From positions 25,843 through 89,842 of the forward strand of contig RPQH01000004.1 in NCBI GenBank assembly GCA_003820375.1: a DNA stretch of 64,000 nucleotides, read 5' to 3'. Made by a program: the position numbers and the translations under genes. Positions 54,201-62,667 of the stretch are shown in pieces (position 1 is the first letter of the stretch; each line of letters begins with the position of its first letter). Source of the stretch: Ignavibacteriota bacterium (GTDB lineage: Bacteria > Bacteroidota > Ignavibacteria > Tepidaquicellales > OLB5). The notes below the pieces were generated by a model that saw only the letters and a program-made list of their open reading frames with translations, was not told where the DNA came from and searched no databases.

Positions 54201-54926
54201 AAGGGTATGAACACTGTTCTCATATTTTCAGAGAAACATCTTTCAGCAAATGCCGCCGCAGAATTAAGAAACCTTGCTTTAATAACAGGCAAGCTTGGAA
54301 AAACTTCCAGCGGAATTATTGCTCTTAAAGAGAGTGCTAATTCCCAGGGTTTAAGCGATATGGGAATATATGAAGATGACAGCATTTATGAATTATTGAA
54401 CGAAGGCAAACTGAAGAACGTTCTTATTTTAGGTGAAGACCCGATTGGCTGCGCTAAAGATGAAGAGCAAATAAAGAAAATTTTCGATAATTTCAAATTT
54501 GTTGTTGTACAGGATTACTTCTTAACAGATACAGCAATATCTGCAAACTTAATACTGCCTGCTTCACTGCAGTTTGAATCAGGCGGAAGCTATTCAAATA
54601 CGCAGAAGGTTATACAGAAATTCGATAAACAATATAAGACAAAGACAGGGAAAACCAATTGTGAACAACTGAACGACCTGTTAAAAACATTCGGACATGA
54701 AGTTAATGCAGTTGATATAGATGAAATATTCTGTGAAGCAATTGTTAATATAACCAATGGTATGAACAAAACATTGAAATACAGCTTTATTCATACCGAA
54801 ACAGATAACCCGGGCAGAATGTTCAACCATGGATGTGACGGGCTTGTGAAGAAATTCGAAGATGAATTTAAGAATGCATTCGAAACATCCGGAAAGAGCA
54901 AAGAAACAATACCAATATTAAATTAA
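51288..54926 (+). CDS. Fusion of NuoG-like, GltD-like NADPH and molybdopterin-oxidoreductase-like domains
   Basis: 1212 residues. Order: N-terminal [2Fe-2S] (CHDERLEPYSSCYLC), a cysteine linker with CRPAGVD-like CKLRCPAGVDVQ, a GltD-type flavoprotein (GAGPGGLTSAYYLA; GGGNTAMDCCRTAMRCGAKK) at about 180-520, two ferredoxin clusters (CILCSRCVRICKDV, CESCGMCISTCPTAAI) at about 640-690, then a MopB region (CNYCSIGCELTL to the end). At the position of the Cys/Sec active site of formate dehydrogenases, the sequence YLDRGSSYE offers none. It therefore resembles a NuoG-type electron conduit with an NADPH site. A bifurcating or transhydrogenating role with NADH, NADPH and ferredoxin is inferred. Confidence 0.85.
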   Translation: MEKVNVILNGKLTQAVKGETILQLARREGIEIPTLCHDERLEPYSSCYLCVVEVEKMRGLQPSCSTKVNEGMKINTDNEKVHKSRKGALDLLLSNHYADCVAPCKLRCPAGVDVQGYVAMVNKGMYREAIEIIKKTNPLPAICGRVCVRPCEVACRRNLVEGVGVGIDYIKRYASDIDLNSENKFKPEVKPNTGKRVAVIGAGPGGLTSAYYLAIEGHEVEVYEANPHAGGMLRYGIPPYRLPNEIIDAEVNNVTELGPVIHYNKKLGENVSYDELKSNFDSVILTIGSQSGTSIGCEGDDAENVISGIDFLRNMEMTGNRYDFSGKTVAVIGGGNTAMDCCRTAMRCGAKKVYVIYRRTEKEMPANPIEIHESKLEGIEYMFLTAPSKVNKDENGKLKTLSCVKMELGEPDASGRRRPVKVEGSEFDIELDVILAAIGQKTIVNFIDDINNNSDVPLQLTKWGDVAADKKTLQTSIPNVFAAGDGVTGPATLIEAIAQGRKAAKSCHNFMMDLPIEEDEFEFISKKDVFQKQAKEDYEDVFEHQSREEMPTIDADKRNNFKEVELGYSAKAAFNETLRCLECGCTEYYTCDLKKYSTQYKAEQNKFAWDYKKYQVDFSHPFIEIDNNKCILCSRCVRICKDVVNANAIGLVNRGFETFVAPSLRTSLTETDCESCGMCISTCPTAAIAENFNFKPGPFLLDTFDTVCNYCSIGCELTLQHKNDFFVKATGKEGLINKDGNICRLGKFGYRYLNDGDRITKPLVKTERGFLEISYDEAYKLIKEKFNNTKPDENAVFAGARLTNEEMYLAKRFAIEGLITKNITSFQYLDRGSSYENISETNVQFEQVEKANNIVVFGSELNYENPVLGYMVNNARAKNNAKLTIVTGDENNRMLKKADKVVMVKSYYYFIKAMNFYYLSHNQENRIFIDDNCENYEDYINKLMTEDFSHLLKEAGICCEECLIELADDVNKGMNTVLIFSEKHLSANAAAELRNLALITGKLGKTSSGIIALKESANSQGLSDMGIYEDDSIYELLNEGKLKNVLILGEDPIGCAKDEEQIKKIFDNFKFVVVQDYFLTDTAISANLILPASLQFESGGSYSNTQKVIQKFDKQYKTKTGKTNCEQLNDLLKTFGHEVNAVDIDEIFCEAIVNITNGMNKTLKYSFIHTETDNPGRMFNHGCDGLVKKFEDEFKNAFETSGKSKETIPILN

Positions 54927-54932
54927 ATATAC

Positions 54933-55388
54933 ATGGAACAATTTAAATCAGTAGAAGGCATACTCGATTTTGCAATAACACTAGAGCAGGAAGCTGTTGA
55001 TTTTTATACAGAACTTGCCGGCAAAATGTCGAATAATGAAATGAAGACAATCTTCATTCAATTTTCATTCGAAGAAGTAGGACACAAAGCAAAATTGCAG
55101 AGAATAAAAGATGAAAAGATGTTTTTTCTCAGTGATGAAATAATAGCAGACCTTAAGTTAAGTGATTATGTAGATTCTGCCCGTCCTGCACCCAATATGA
55201 AATATGAAGATGCATTGAAGCTTGCAATGAAAAGGGAAAAAGCTGCTTTTAAGCTTTACACTAACCTTGCAGATAAAGCTGAGGATTCAAATATTAAAAA
55301 ACTTTTCTTACTCCTCGCACAGGAAGAATCGAAGCATAAGCTGAGATTTGAAATTGAATATGATGAATATGTGATGAAGGAAAACTAG
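54933..55388 (+). CDS. Rubrerythrin-like diiron protein
   Basis: 151 residues: two four-helix-bundle halves. The first has the E-x(n)-E-x-x-H ligands in TLEQEAVDFYTEL and FSFEEVGHKAKL; the second has MKREKAAFKLYTNL and AQEESKHKLRFE. A rubredoxin domain is missing, as in erythrin-type proteins. It probably reduces peroxide or stores iron, with electrons from the neighbouring oxidoreductase. It begins 6 bases after the preceding stop, so it is the last gene of that operon. Confidence 0.85.
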   Translation: MEQFKSVEGILDFAITLEQEAVDFYTELAGKMSNNEMKTIFIQFSFEEVGHKAKLQRIKDEKMFFLSDEIIADLKLSDYVDSARPAPNMKYEDALKLAMKREKAAFKLYTNLADKAEDSNIKKLFLLLAQEESKHKLRFEIEYDEYVMKEN

Positions 55389-55449
55389 AGAGAGTCAGGA
55401 GTTTAGAGAGTCGGGAGTCAAGAGTCAAAAGCGTAAATACAAAAATTTT

Positions 55450-55473
55450 AGGGGCTGAACAAGCCCCTTTTTT
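55450..55473 (+). terminator. Rho-independent terminator
   Basis: AGGGGCT-GAACA-AGCCCCT stem followed by seven or more T. It ends the gdhA-side oxidoreductase operon. A degenerate GAGTC-type tandem stretch (55388-55430) precedes it. Confidence 0.9.
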
Positions 55474-55569
55474 TATTATATAATAAAATAACTAAGAACA
55501 AAAAATTACAATTGCCAATAATGTCCTGCACTTAACGAACTCTCAGAACTCTATATAAACTTTATAAAC

Positions 55570-58500
55570 TCACACACTCTTATATATAACCGAGACACCT
55601 TTTCTTCCATCCATCAAAACTACGAGGGGTTTTTCAAAGCAGACATGAACAAAATATTCACTGCATGATTTTTCCTTTTGTTCATTAAGCCAATTCCAAT
55701 CAATAAAATTATCTCCTGAGTTGTACGGCACATTAAAATATCCGATATTCATTGAAGTGATATTATGGAAAAAATGAGACCCAAGCGAAGCATCAACGTG
55801 AAAGTTTTTCAGTCCGGCTTCAATTATTATCTTTGCATTAGAAATTTGCGCCCAAATAACGGGAATTCCAAGCCATCTGTCACGTGAACCCCACCTGCCG
55901 GGACCGATAAGAATATACTTTCTTTTCTTTTCAACCATCAGTTTATTCAGCTTTTCCAGTTCTTCAGCCATTTCAACAGTTTTTGACTTATCAAACTTAT
56001 CAGGGTCACAATAAATCAAATCGCAAATATCATCGAGCCGCCCGTTGCCCATTCCCCTCTCTGTAAACAGGAACAACTCATCTTTTTCAATTTCTTCAAC
56101 GTTTATATTGTAATGTTTTATTTCTCTTATTAACGGTTTAATTTGTAAAATGTGGAAAGCCGGTTTTTTAGGTTTAACATTCATTATGTTCTTATAGCTG
56201 TGGTTATTTTCATCGTTTCCCATATCAACTGCAAACTCTATTTCAACCGGAGTACCCATTGAAATTTTTACAAGGTTTAGAATGTAAGTTAAAATCCTTG
56301 CAAGCGGGAAGGCATCATATTTCAATATATATGCAAAGTTAATAATTAAAGCACCGCTTTTATCAATTCCGACTTTTATCCTGTTATTCTCGCTATCCCA
56401 GGATGAAGCTATATAATTCAATCTGCCGTGTTTTTGTGCTTCCCCTATCTTCAATTTAGCAAGAGTAATATCTTCACCCTTGCTTAAATTCACGTCACTG
56501 CTTTTCATATCAATTGCATAAAAATAAGTCTGCGTATTTTTAAGCTGTTCATCGGGAGTGATAATCTCAAGCCGCGGGTGTTTCGGACTGAAACGGCAGG
56601 ACTTCTCACCATCAATTACATATTTTCCTAATCCTACACTAACTATACCTATTCCATCTTCCGGTTTCATATAAGCAATCGGATAATAATTATAAGATTG
56701 AGCTACTCCTGAAAAATCAGGATAATAATAATTACCGTATGAATTACCCACCACTTCCTGTATTAGTACAGCCATTTTTTCCTCTTCGACCTTATAGCTG
56801 ATAGCTTCAAAATATGAACGTGCAGAAGGTGCAAATACCGATGCATAAACAAGCTTTACAGCATCTTCAAGATGCTTCAGCCGCTCGCTTATTGTGCTTT
56901 CATTATTCGGTAAAAGAAATGTCTGGTAAACTCCTGAGAATGATTCTGAAACGGAATCTTCAAATAAAGATGAAGAGCGTATTGCAACCGGTTTTGACAC
57001 ATGCATAAGGTAAGCTCTAAGCTCTTCCTTCAATTGTTTTGAAAGCTTTCCATCGAGAAAGTTTTTCTTTATAGCTTCATAATCGGTTACAATATTTACA
57101 ATTTCATTTAGTTTATTCTTTTCAAGAAAGAGATCAAATTCATTTGTACCGATAACAGCAGACCGTGGTATTTTTATATCAACGTCAGGAAATTTTTCTT
57201 TTACATCTATATTCTGAAGGATGGCATTCATAAAAGCAATGCCTCTTCCTTTACCTCCAAGTGAACCTTCAGCAAGCCGCAGAATAAAGCTGTCTTTTTC
57301 AAGAAGCGTTTCATCGTACTCGATTATCTTACCTTTTATACTTTGGTTATCAATATTTTCAAATACTTCAATTAAATAACTCCTGAGCTCCTGTGCATTT
57401 TTGAAATCAGTAGCTTTAACAGGCTGTATTTTTTTTGCAATTCGTATCTCACCTCTTGCCATGAGCCAGGCGGAAAAATGATTCCTGCTTGCATGAAAGA
57501 ATAACGATTCATACGGAATCTTTCCAAGCAGCTTGCGGAAATCTTTCATTGATGATGCTCTTTCAATCTCATCCCTGTTATTTACTCTGAAAATAAAATC
57601 ACCGAAGCCGAGGTTATTATAAATAAAATCCCTCAAATCCGAAGACAGATGGGGTGAGTTTTTATTTATAAAAAATGAATTATGCTCAAGTGCTTTCTTT
57701 TCATTTTCCATATCGGAAGACTGAAGCACGGTCGGCATATCATGATAGCGGTCTTTTACATATTTTATAAGCTCAATTCCTGCCCTGGGATTGCTTTCAC
57801 CATTCATAGGATATTTCACATCCGATATAACACAAAGCAGGTATTCATTATATTTCTCGATAATTTCAACTGCTTCTTCAAAATTCAAAGCCATAAGCAC
57901 CTTGGTACGGGCATTCATACGGAGTATCTTCTTTGTTTCTTCGCGGTGTTCATCTTCTATCAAGCGGCGAGTCTGTATAAGTATTTCATTGTACAAGACA
58001 GGCAGGTAACGCGAGTAATATTTAACGGAATTTTCAACAAGCAGAATAACCCTCACAAGCCCGACTGCTGTATCATTATCAACATTCTTCTTATCCTCAA
58101 GATATTTTATCATTGCCAGAAACACTTTTGAATCGCGGTTCCAGACAAATACCCTGTCAATTCCCGCAATGTGGTCCCTTTTGTCACCTAACTGCTTCAG
58201 GTCATTATTATCATAGAGAAGAAGGAAAACATTGAGGTCATTATCGAATGATTTAATTTCCTGGCTTAATTCGAAAGGTGAAGTATCCGGTATACGCATA
58301 GTAAGAATTATCATATCGAAGCGTCGTGCACGGATGTATTCCATAGCTTCCTGCCCTGATGCGGCACTTGTAATACGCGGTGCCGAGGTTAAGCTCAAGC
58401 TGTAATATTCACCGAATATCTGCTCGGTTAAGCTTTCTTCCTGCTCAAGAATATAAGCATCATATAGGGTTGTAACTATTAGTATTTCCCTGACACGGAA

Positions 58501-58575
58501 GTTCAGCAGGTCGTGGTAGATCTGTGAATCCGATTTGTATCTTTTGAATAATTCTTTTAAATCCTGTTTAGACAT
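55570..58575 (-). CDS. Receiver-like domains fused to a PPDK/PEP-synthase-type ATP-grasp domain
   Basis: 1001 residues. The first ~160 form a receiver-like domain (EYIRARRFDMIILTMRIPDT), and ~175-330 form a second (LCVISDVKYPMNGESNPRAG). Later comes the ATP-grasp part of pyruvate phosphate dikinase: LAEGSLGGKGRGIAFMNAIL, RSSSLFEDSVSESFSGVYQT and IQEVVGNSYGNYYYPDFSGV. The phosphohistidine swivel and PEP-binding barrel are absent. Proteins of this layout are found in Bacteroidota and are often annotated as PPDK, but cannot make PEP. A regulatory phosphotransfer role is inferred. Confidence 0.8.
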   Translation of the reverse strand: MSKQDLKELFKRYKSDSQIYHDLLNFRVREILIVTTLYDAYILEQEESLTEQIFGEYYSLSLTSAPRITSAASGQEAMEYIRARRFDMIILTMRIPDTSPFELSQEIKSFDNDLNVFLLLYDNNDLKQLGDKRDHIAGIDRVFVWNRDSKVFLAMIKYLEDKKNVDNDTAVGLVRVILLVENSVKYYSRYLPVLYNEILIQTRRLIEDEHREETKKILRMNARTKVLMALNFEEAVEIIEKYNEYLLCVISDVKYPMNGESNPRAGIELIKYVKDRYHDMPTVLQSSDMENEKKALEHNSFFINKNSPHLSSDLRDFIYNNLGFGDFIFRVNNRDEIERASSMKDFRKLLGKIPYESLFFHASRNHFSAWLMARGEIRIAKKIQPVKATDFKNAQELRSYLIEVFENIDNQSIKGKIIEYDETLLEKDSFILRLAEGSLGGKGRGIAFMNAILQNIDVKEKFPDVDIKIPRSAVIGTNEFDLFLEKNKLNEIVNIVTDYEAIKKNFLDGKLSKQLKEELRAYLMHVSKPVAIRSSSLFEDSVSESFSGVYQTFLLPNNESTISERLKHLEDAVKLVYASVFAPSARSYFEAISYKVEEEKMAVLIQEVVGNSYGNYYYPDFSGVAQSYNYYPIAYMKPEDGIGIVSVGLGKYVIDGEKSCRFSPKHPRLEIITPDEQLKNTQTYFYAIDMKSSDVNLSKGEDITLAKLKIGEAQKHGRLNYIASSWDSENNRIKVGIDKSGALIINFAYILKYDAFPLARILTYILNLVKISMGTPVEIEFAVDMGNDENNHSYKNIMNVKPKKPAFHILQIKPLIREIKHYNINVEEIEKDELFLFTERGMGNGRLDDICDLIYCDPDKFDKSKTVEMAEELEKLNKLMVEKKRKYILIGPGRWGSRDRWLGIPVIWAQISNAKIIIEAGLKNFHVDASLGSHFFHNITSMNIGYFNVPYNSGDNFIDWNWLNEQKEKSCSEYFVHVCFEKPLVVLMDGRKGVSVIYKSV

Positions 58576-58620
58576 TATTGTTGTAATTCATTGTAATTGC
58601 GATGAACAGGAAATATAAAT

Positions 58621-59838
58621 TTAGTAATATAATAATACTTTCTGTCTTTTCTCTTTAAAAATTTTTAATTCATTTTGCCATGAATCAGTGATTTGCTTCA
58701 TGCCGTCTCCGTTCTCTATCATCATTCTCAGTCTGTCGGTACCAGCCAGCTTATCGATAAAATAATTTATATTGAATTGAAATTCCGGGTATAGTTTTTT
58801 CAAGCTAACTAATATTGCGACACCGGCTTTAACCGGTTGAAATTTAGTTCTATCTGTAACGTTAATATATATACCGTTACATTCTTCATTAAAAAATTTC
58901 GGCGGGTAAGCTGATATCTGCTGTGAAGGAGTAAATGTTACAGCATTAAAGTTAACCCCATCAAGCCCGTAATTATTTAATTCTTCTGCAAGTTCATCAC
59001 TTTTAATCCATGGTGCCCCGAAATATTCAAACGGCTTGGGCGTTCCCCTGCCTTCGGAGACATTTGTCCCTTCAAGAAAGCATGTAGCGGTATATGTTGA
59101 AGCAGTCCATATTGTGAACATGCTCGGTGAAGGCTTCATCCATGGAAGCTCTAATGTTACAAACTGTGTTTCTCTTGAGTATCCTTCCATTTTGGATACT
59201 TTAATTAAACCGGAATTTCCAAAACTTTCTTTATTTAAATATAATGCAAGCTCACCGCAGGTCATACCGTAACAAATAGGAACGGGAATTGTCCCGACAA
59301 AACTTTTGAATAAAGTATCAAGCATAAAGCCATCAACATAATTTGCGTTAATTATCATCGGCCTGTCACAAACTATCATTTGTATTTTATTTGCTATTGC
59401 AGAACCAATACAATCGTTCAGGGTTGAGGTATAAGTATAAAATCTTGCACCTACATCCTGTATATCATAAATAAGCACATCAACATCTTCCAGGTCTTCG
59501 GGTGCCGGTGCGGTTTTAGCACCGTATATTGAAACAATTGGAATACCTGTTGATGCATCAATATCGGCATAATTCTCATTCCCTCTTATTCCATGTTCAG
59601 GAGAAAATATTTTTACGACATTAATCTTCCTTTCTATAAGTACATCGAGGAAGAAAAACCCTCTTGAATCAATACCGGTTTGATTTGTTATCAGGGCGAT
59701 GCGTTTGCCTTTAATACTGCTCAGGTCATCGAGAAGCGTTTCATTACCCAGCTTAAATGTAAGTGCAGAATTAAATGCAAATTCACCTGAGGAAAAAGCT
59801 ATCAAGAGAGTAAAATATATAAAAATCCTAAGCAGCAT
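58621..59838 (-). CDS. namZ: DUF1343 exported protein, NamZ-type exo-N-acetylmuramidase
   Basis: 405 residues with an N-terminal signal (MLLRIFIYFTLLIAFSSGEF). DUF1343 landmarks: ALITNQTGIDSRG, FSPEHGIRGNENYADIDAST, LIYDIQDVGARFYTYTSTL, ICYGMTCGELALYLNKE, PSPSMFTIWTASTYTATCF and EGTNVSEGRGTPKPFEYFGA. The family was shown to contain exo-acting beta-N-acetylmuramidases that trim peptidoglycan fragments. A role in muropeptide recycling in the periplasm follows from the family. Confidence 0.85.
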   Translation of the reverse strand: MLLRIFIYFTLLIAFSSGEFAFNSALTFKLGNETLLDDLSSIKGKRIALITNQTGIDSRGFFFLDVLIERKINVVKIFSPEHGIRGNENYADIDASTGIPIVSIYGAKTAPAPEDLEDVDVLIYDIQDVGARFYTYTSTLNDCIGSAIANKIQMIVCDRPMIINANYVDGFMLDTLFKSFVGTIPVPICYGMTCGELALYLNKESFGNSGLIKVSKMEGYSRETQFVTLELPWMKPSPSMFTIWTASTYTATCFLEGTNVSEGRGTPKPFEYFGAPWIKSDELAEELNNYGLDGVNFNAVTFTPSQQISAYPPKFFNEECNGIYINVTDRTKFQPVKAGVAILVSLKKLYPEFQFNINYFIDKLAGTDRLRMMIENGDGMKQITDSWQNELKIFKEKRQKVLLYY

Positions 59839-59910
59839 TTATCAAATTATGAATAAATTATGAAAAATTAAGTTTAATAATGGGTACTTAATACTATTAT
59901 TTTCGGTAAT

Positions 59911-59933
59911 AAAAAAGGCAGGATTTGCCTGCC
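59911..59933 (-). terminator. Rho-independent terminator on the minus strand
   Basis: GGCAGG-CAAAT-CCTGCC stem followed by TTTTTT on the minus strand, directly after the membrane protein gene at 59942. Confidence 0.9.
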
Positions 59934-59941
59934 ATGAAAAT

Positions 59942-60592
59942 TTAAGCTTTGCTCAATTGAGATTCAGGGAGTTTCCTGTCCTTCATATATATGGCAGTAA
60001 TCCCAATCAAGGCAGATGCAAGCAGCCCGATATCTTCATATATACCAAACTGAAATGCAGCAGAAACGCCAAGCAGCGACCATAAGCCCGGAATTATCAA
60101 TAAATATTTCGGGGTTCTTTTGGCGGCCATTAACAGAATGCCAAATGTAAATATGGTGGTCGGGCATGGCAGTCCAAAAGTTGGTGAAGCCGGATACACA
60201 TGTCCGAAAAAATATCCGAGAAGCGGATAAATTATTAAAGCATATAATATTAATATCATTCCTAAAAATGAGAATGTGTTCTTTTTAAACTCAAATATTA
60301 CATTCCCTCTAAGAAATGAGATAATGAAAAATATTCCTTGCAGTATAAACAACCCCGAAAATAGATATGCACCCGGATTTATTTTTGCAAAGAAAATTAA
60401 ATGATAAACAACGCCTATCCATAACCATAAAAATGAAAGGATAAGCATTACAGCTTTATTTTTGATGCTGTATTTACCTGCTGAAAAATAAATTGCTGCT
60501 AAAGCCAGAAGGACAAAGAATATTTGAGCCGGAAAAACAGAATCATTGTATTGAACAAATACATTTATAAATTGTTCTTTTGTGAATGGCAT
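59942..60592 (-). CDS. DUF6064-like membrane protein
   Basis: 216 residues with about seven to eight membrane helices. MPFTKEQFINVFVQYNDSVF at the start and FGHVYPASPTFGLPCPTTIF in the middle are typical of DUF6064 integral membrane proteins. The function of the family is unknown. It has its own terminator and is followed on the same strand by the NamZ-like gene after about 100 bases. Confidence 0.75.
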   Translation of the reverse strand: MPFTKEQFINVFVQYNDSVFPAQIFFVLLALAAIYFSAGKYSIKNKAVMLILSFLWLWIGVVYHLIFFAKINPGAYLFSGLFILQGIFFIISFLRGNVIFEFKKNTFSFLGMILILYALIIYPLLGYFFGHVYPASPTFGLPCPTTIFTFGILLMAAKRTPKYLLIIPGLWSLLGVSAAFQFGIYEDIGLLASALIGITAIYMKDRKLPESQLSKA

Positions 60593-60639
60593 AGGTTAAT
60601 TGTAGTTAATTAAAAATATTAAAGTATTATTACTAATTT

Positions 60640-61827
60640 TTATTTTAACAGAATAAATTTTTTTACAGCTGTAAATCCAGCGGCTTTCCCAAAGGGATCT
60701 GCGACCATTTTGTAAAAATAAACACCCGATGCAAGTGACGAAGCATCAAATGAAACTCCATATTCTCCCGGTTGTTTTATTTCATTCACTAATATTGCAG
60801 ATTCCCTGCCAGTTACATCACTTACAATTATTTTAACGAATGATTCCACCGGGATGGAATATTTTATTTCCGTTACAGGATTAAAAGGATTTGGAAAATT
60901 TTGCGAGAGAAAATATTCACCGGGTATTTGACCCTGCGAATTAGAACCAACTGTAGGTGATATCTGCATAAAAAAATCCGGACGCAATGGCTGAACTGCG
61001 CCGCCGGTCAAGACACATCCGGAAGCATTATCCTGGTGGTTTTCCCATGTCATTCCGGGTGCATTTGCTGCACAGACCTTTGAAGCAAGCGTATATCCGG
61101 CATTATCAAAACAAATTTCAATTAATATATTACTATTACCATTCCAGGAAAAATTTTGCTGCGGTGTAATAAATCTCCATCCTGTTCCGGGTACAGTATA
61201 TGTGCCTGAATGCACTGTAGTCCAACCGGAATTAACAAATCCGTTCAAAGAAGTCAAAGATGTATTTTGCATTCTAATATTAAACGAATTCATCACGTGC
61301 GGAACAGCAGTCCGTACATAAAATCCGAGCTTGAAGATGTTCCCGAAACTTCCTCCCGCTGCGAGTATCTCATTTTTAGTTATTAAGAATTGAGTTCTTG
61401 CATCCTGGTAGAATGTATAAAAAGGATACGAAACAGAATCAATCCCCCTCCCTATGACAACGATATAAGAATAGATATGCCTGAAACTGTAGAGGATAGT
61501 GGAATCTTTCCTGTGATAAGATGAAGCATCCTGTGCAAATATTTTATAAAAAATTGAATCGTTATAGCTGAGCTCAGGTAAAGTAGAATTAAATGCACCC
61601 TGATAAAAACCTCCCGATACATTGTTCAGTTTAAACTGCCTGATTCCGGTGGATGTATTATTTTTATACCATTTCACCCAGACAGAATCAATACCGGAAG
61701 CAGAAGAAACCCCTGCGGCAACTGTATCAGGCCATATAAATTTATCGAGAATTGGAACATGATTAATAACCGGCTGGGCAAATATATTTGCCATTAAAAT
61801 TAGCAGGAAAAATAGTGTTGTCTTCAT
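60640..61827 (-). CDS. Type IX-secreted protein with C-terminal sorting domain
   Basis: 395 residues with a signal peptide (MKTTLFFLLILMANIFAQ). Residues 20-120 look like an immunoglobulin-type domain, followed by a beta-sandwich with FSWNGNSNILIEICFDNAGY. The last 90 residues are a complete type A sorting domain: FLSQNFPNPFNPVTEIKYSI, LVNEIKQPGEYGVSFDASSL and SGVYFYKMV, ending KKFILLK. It would cross the outer membrane by type IX secretion and be released or anchored. Substrate or function unknown. Confidence 0.85.
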   Translation of the reverse strand: MKTTLFFLLILMANIFAQPVINHVPILDKFIWPDTVAAGVSSASGIDSVWVKWYKNNTSTGIRQFKLNNVSGGFYQGAFNSTLPELSYNDSIFYKIFAQDASSYHRKDSTILYSFRHIYSYIVVIGRGIDSVSYPFYTFYQDARTQFLITKNEILAAGGSFGNIFKLGFYVRTAVPHVMNSFNIRMQNTSLTSLNGFVNSGWTTVHSGTYTVPGTGWRFITPQQNFSWNGNSNILIEICFDNAGYTLASKVCAANAPGMTWENHQDNASGCVLTGGAVQPLRPDFFMQISPTVGSNSQGQIPGEYFLSQNFPNPFNPVTEIKYSIPVESFVKIIVSDVTGRESAILVNEIKQPGEYGVSFDASSLASGVYFYKMVADPFGKAAGFTAVKKFILLK

Positions 61828-62093
61828 TCTGCCTTTAATTGGTTTCAGGGCAGTTACAATATGATAAATACAAACTTAAAAAAGAATGAAAAATTAAGGT
61901 TATACCGGTACAATAGAAATTAATATGAAATAATGTAAAAATGCATTTCCTTTGAAGATTTCTCAACAGGAAAATGCATTCATGAAAACTGTATTAATAA
62001 TTCCCATTAACCGGATCTACCGAATGACCAGATACATCCCGACTTGGTTGGTTAATAAAATCTATTCTGCCAATATTATACTTAATAAGTCAT
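61828..62093. other. Intergenic sequence before the inverted-repeat element
   Basis: About 265 bases with no gene; TCCTTTGAAGATTT and a CAGGAAAATGCATT copy of GAAATGCATTTCC near 61945-61980 form a weak palindrome. Confidence 0.35.
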
Positions 62094-62354
62094 CTTACGC
62101 ACTTTCGTGGATTTCTTGCTAAGTCTATAAACACGAATAAGTTCTGAATACCGGATAATTTGATAAATAACTTAAATATTCACTCCATTGATTAACTCAG
62201 GACTTAGTAAGTTTTTTAAAATCATCCATTAAGCTTACTAAATCCCGGGATTATTTCTTCATTAACAATTTTACAAATTTAATAACATTACGAAAAAATG
62301 AAGATTATTCTGATCAAAAGACTTAGCAAGAATACCAATGCGAAATTGCGTAAG
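62094..62354. mobile_element. Miniature inverted-repeat element, nested
   Basis: The left arm 62094-62125 (CTTACGCACTTTCGTGG to TTCTTGCTAAGTC) and right arm 62320-62354 (complement of CTTACGCAATTTCGCATTGG to TTCTTGCTAAGTC) are inverted copies with few differences. A second pair lies inside: GGACTTAGTAAGT (62200) against AGCTTACTAAATCC (62232). 261 bases, no coding capacity. Resembles a MITE moved in trans. Confidence 0.7.
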
Positions 62355-62396
62355 GTGAGTTACAAACATGTAGATTAATTGAAAACTATCGTTTCT

Positions 62397-62493
62397 GTGT
62401 CAGGTCACTCGAAGTAATTTATGGCTAATTTATTATTTGATTGGTTTAATTTATTATTCATATATCCTTATAATCAACAAAGACAGACCTGAC
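62397..62493. repeat. Inverted repeat of 10 bases, possible REP-type unit
   Basis: GTGTCAGGTC (62397-62406) and GACCTGACAC (62484-62493) are perfect inverted copies 77 bases apart. The right copy is preceded by AACAAAGACA. Such pairs can be substrates of REP-associated transposases, none of which is in the window. Confidence 0.5.
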
Positions 62494-62667
62494 ACTGCCC
62501 CGGAAATTTATAAGAAATTTGATAGGTATATCGGTTTGCCGACCAATAAATTCTAACTATTAAAAACCGTGTCCGCTTATATTTACAATAGTTTGAGTAT
62601 TATAGAATTTTCTATATTCTTATAATTTATTCTATAGATATTATTGGATATAACCTCCTTCTTTAAA

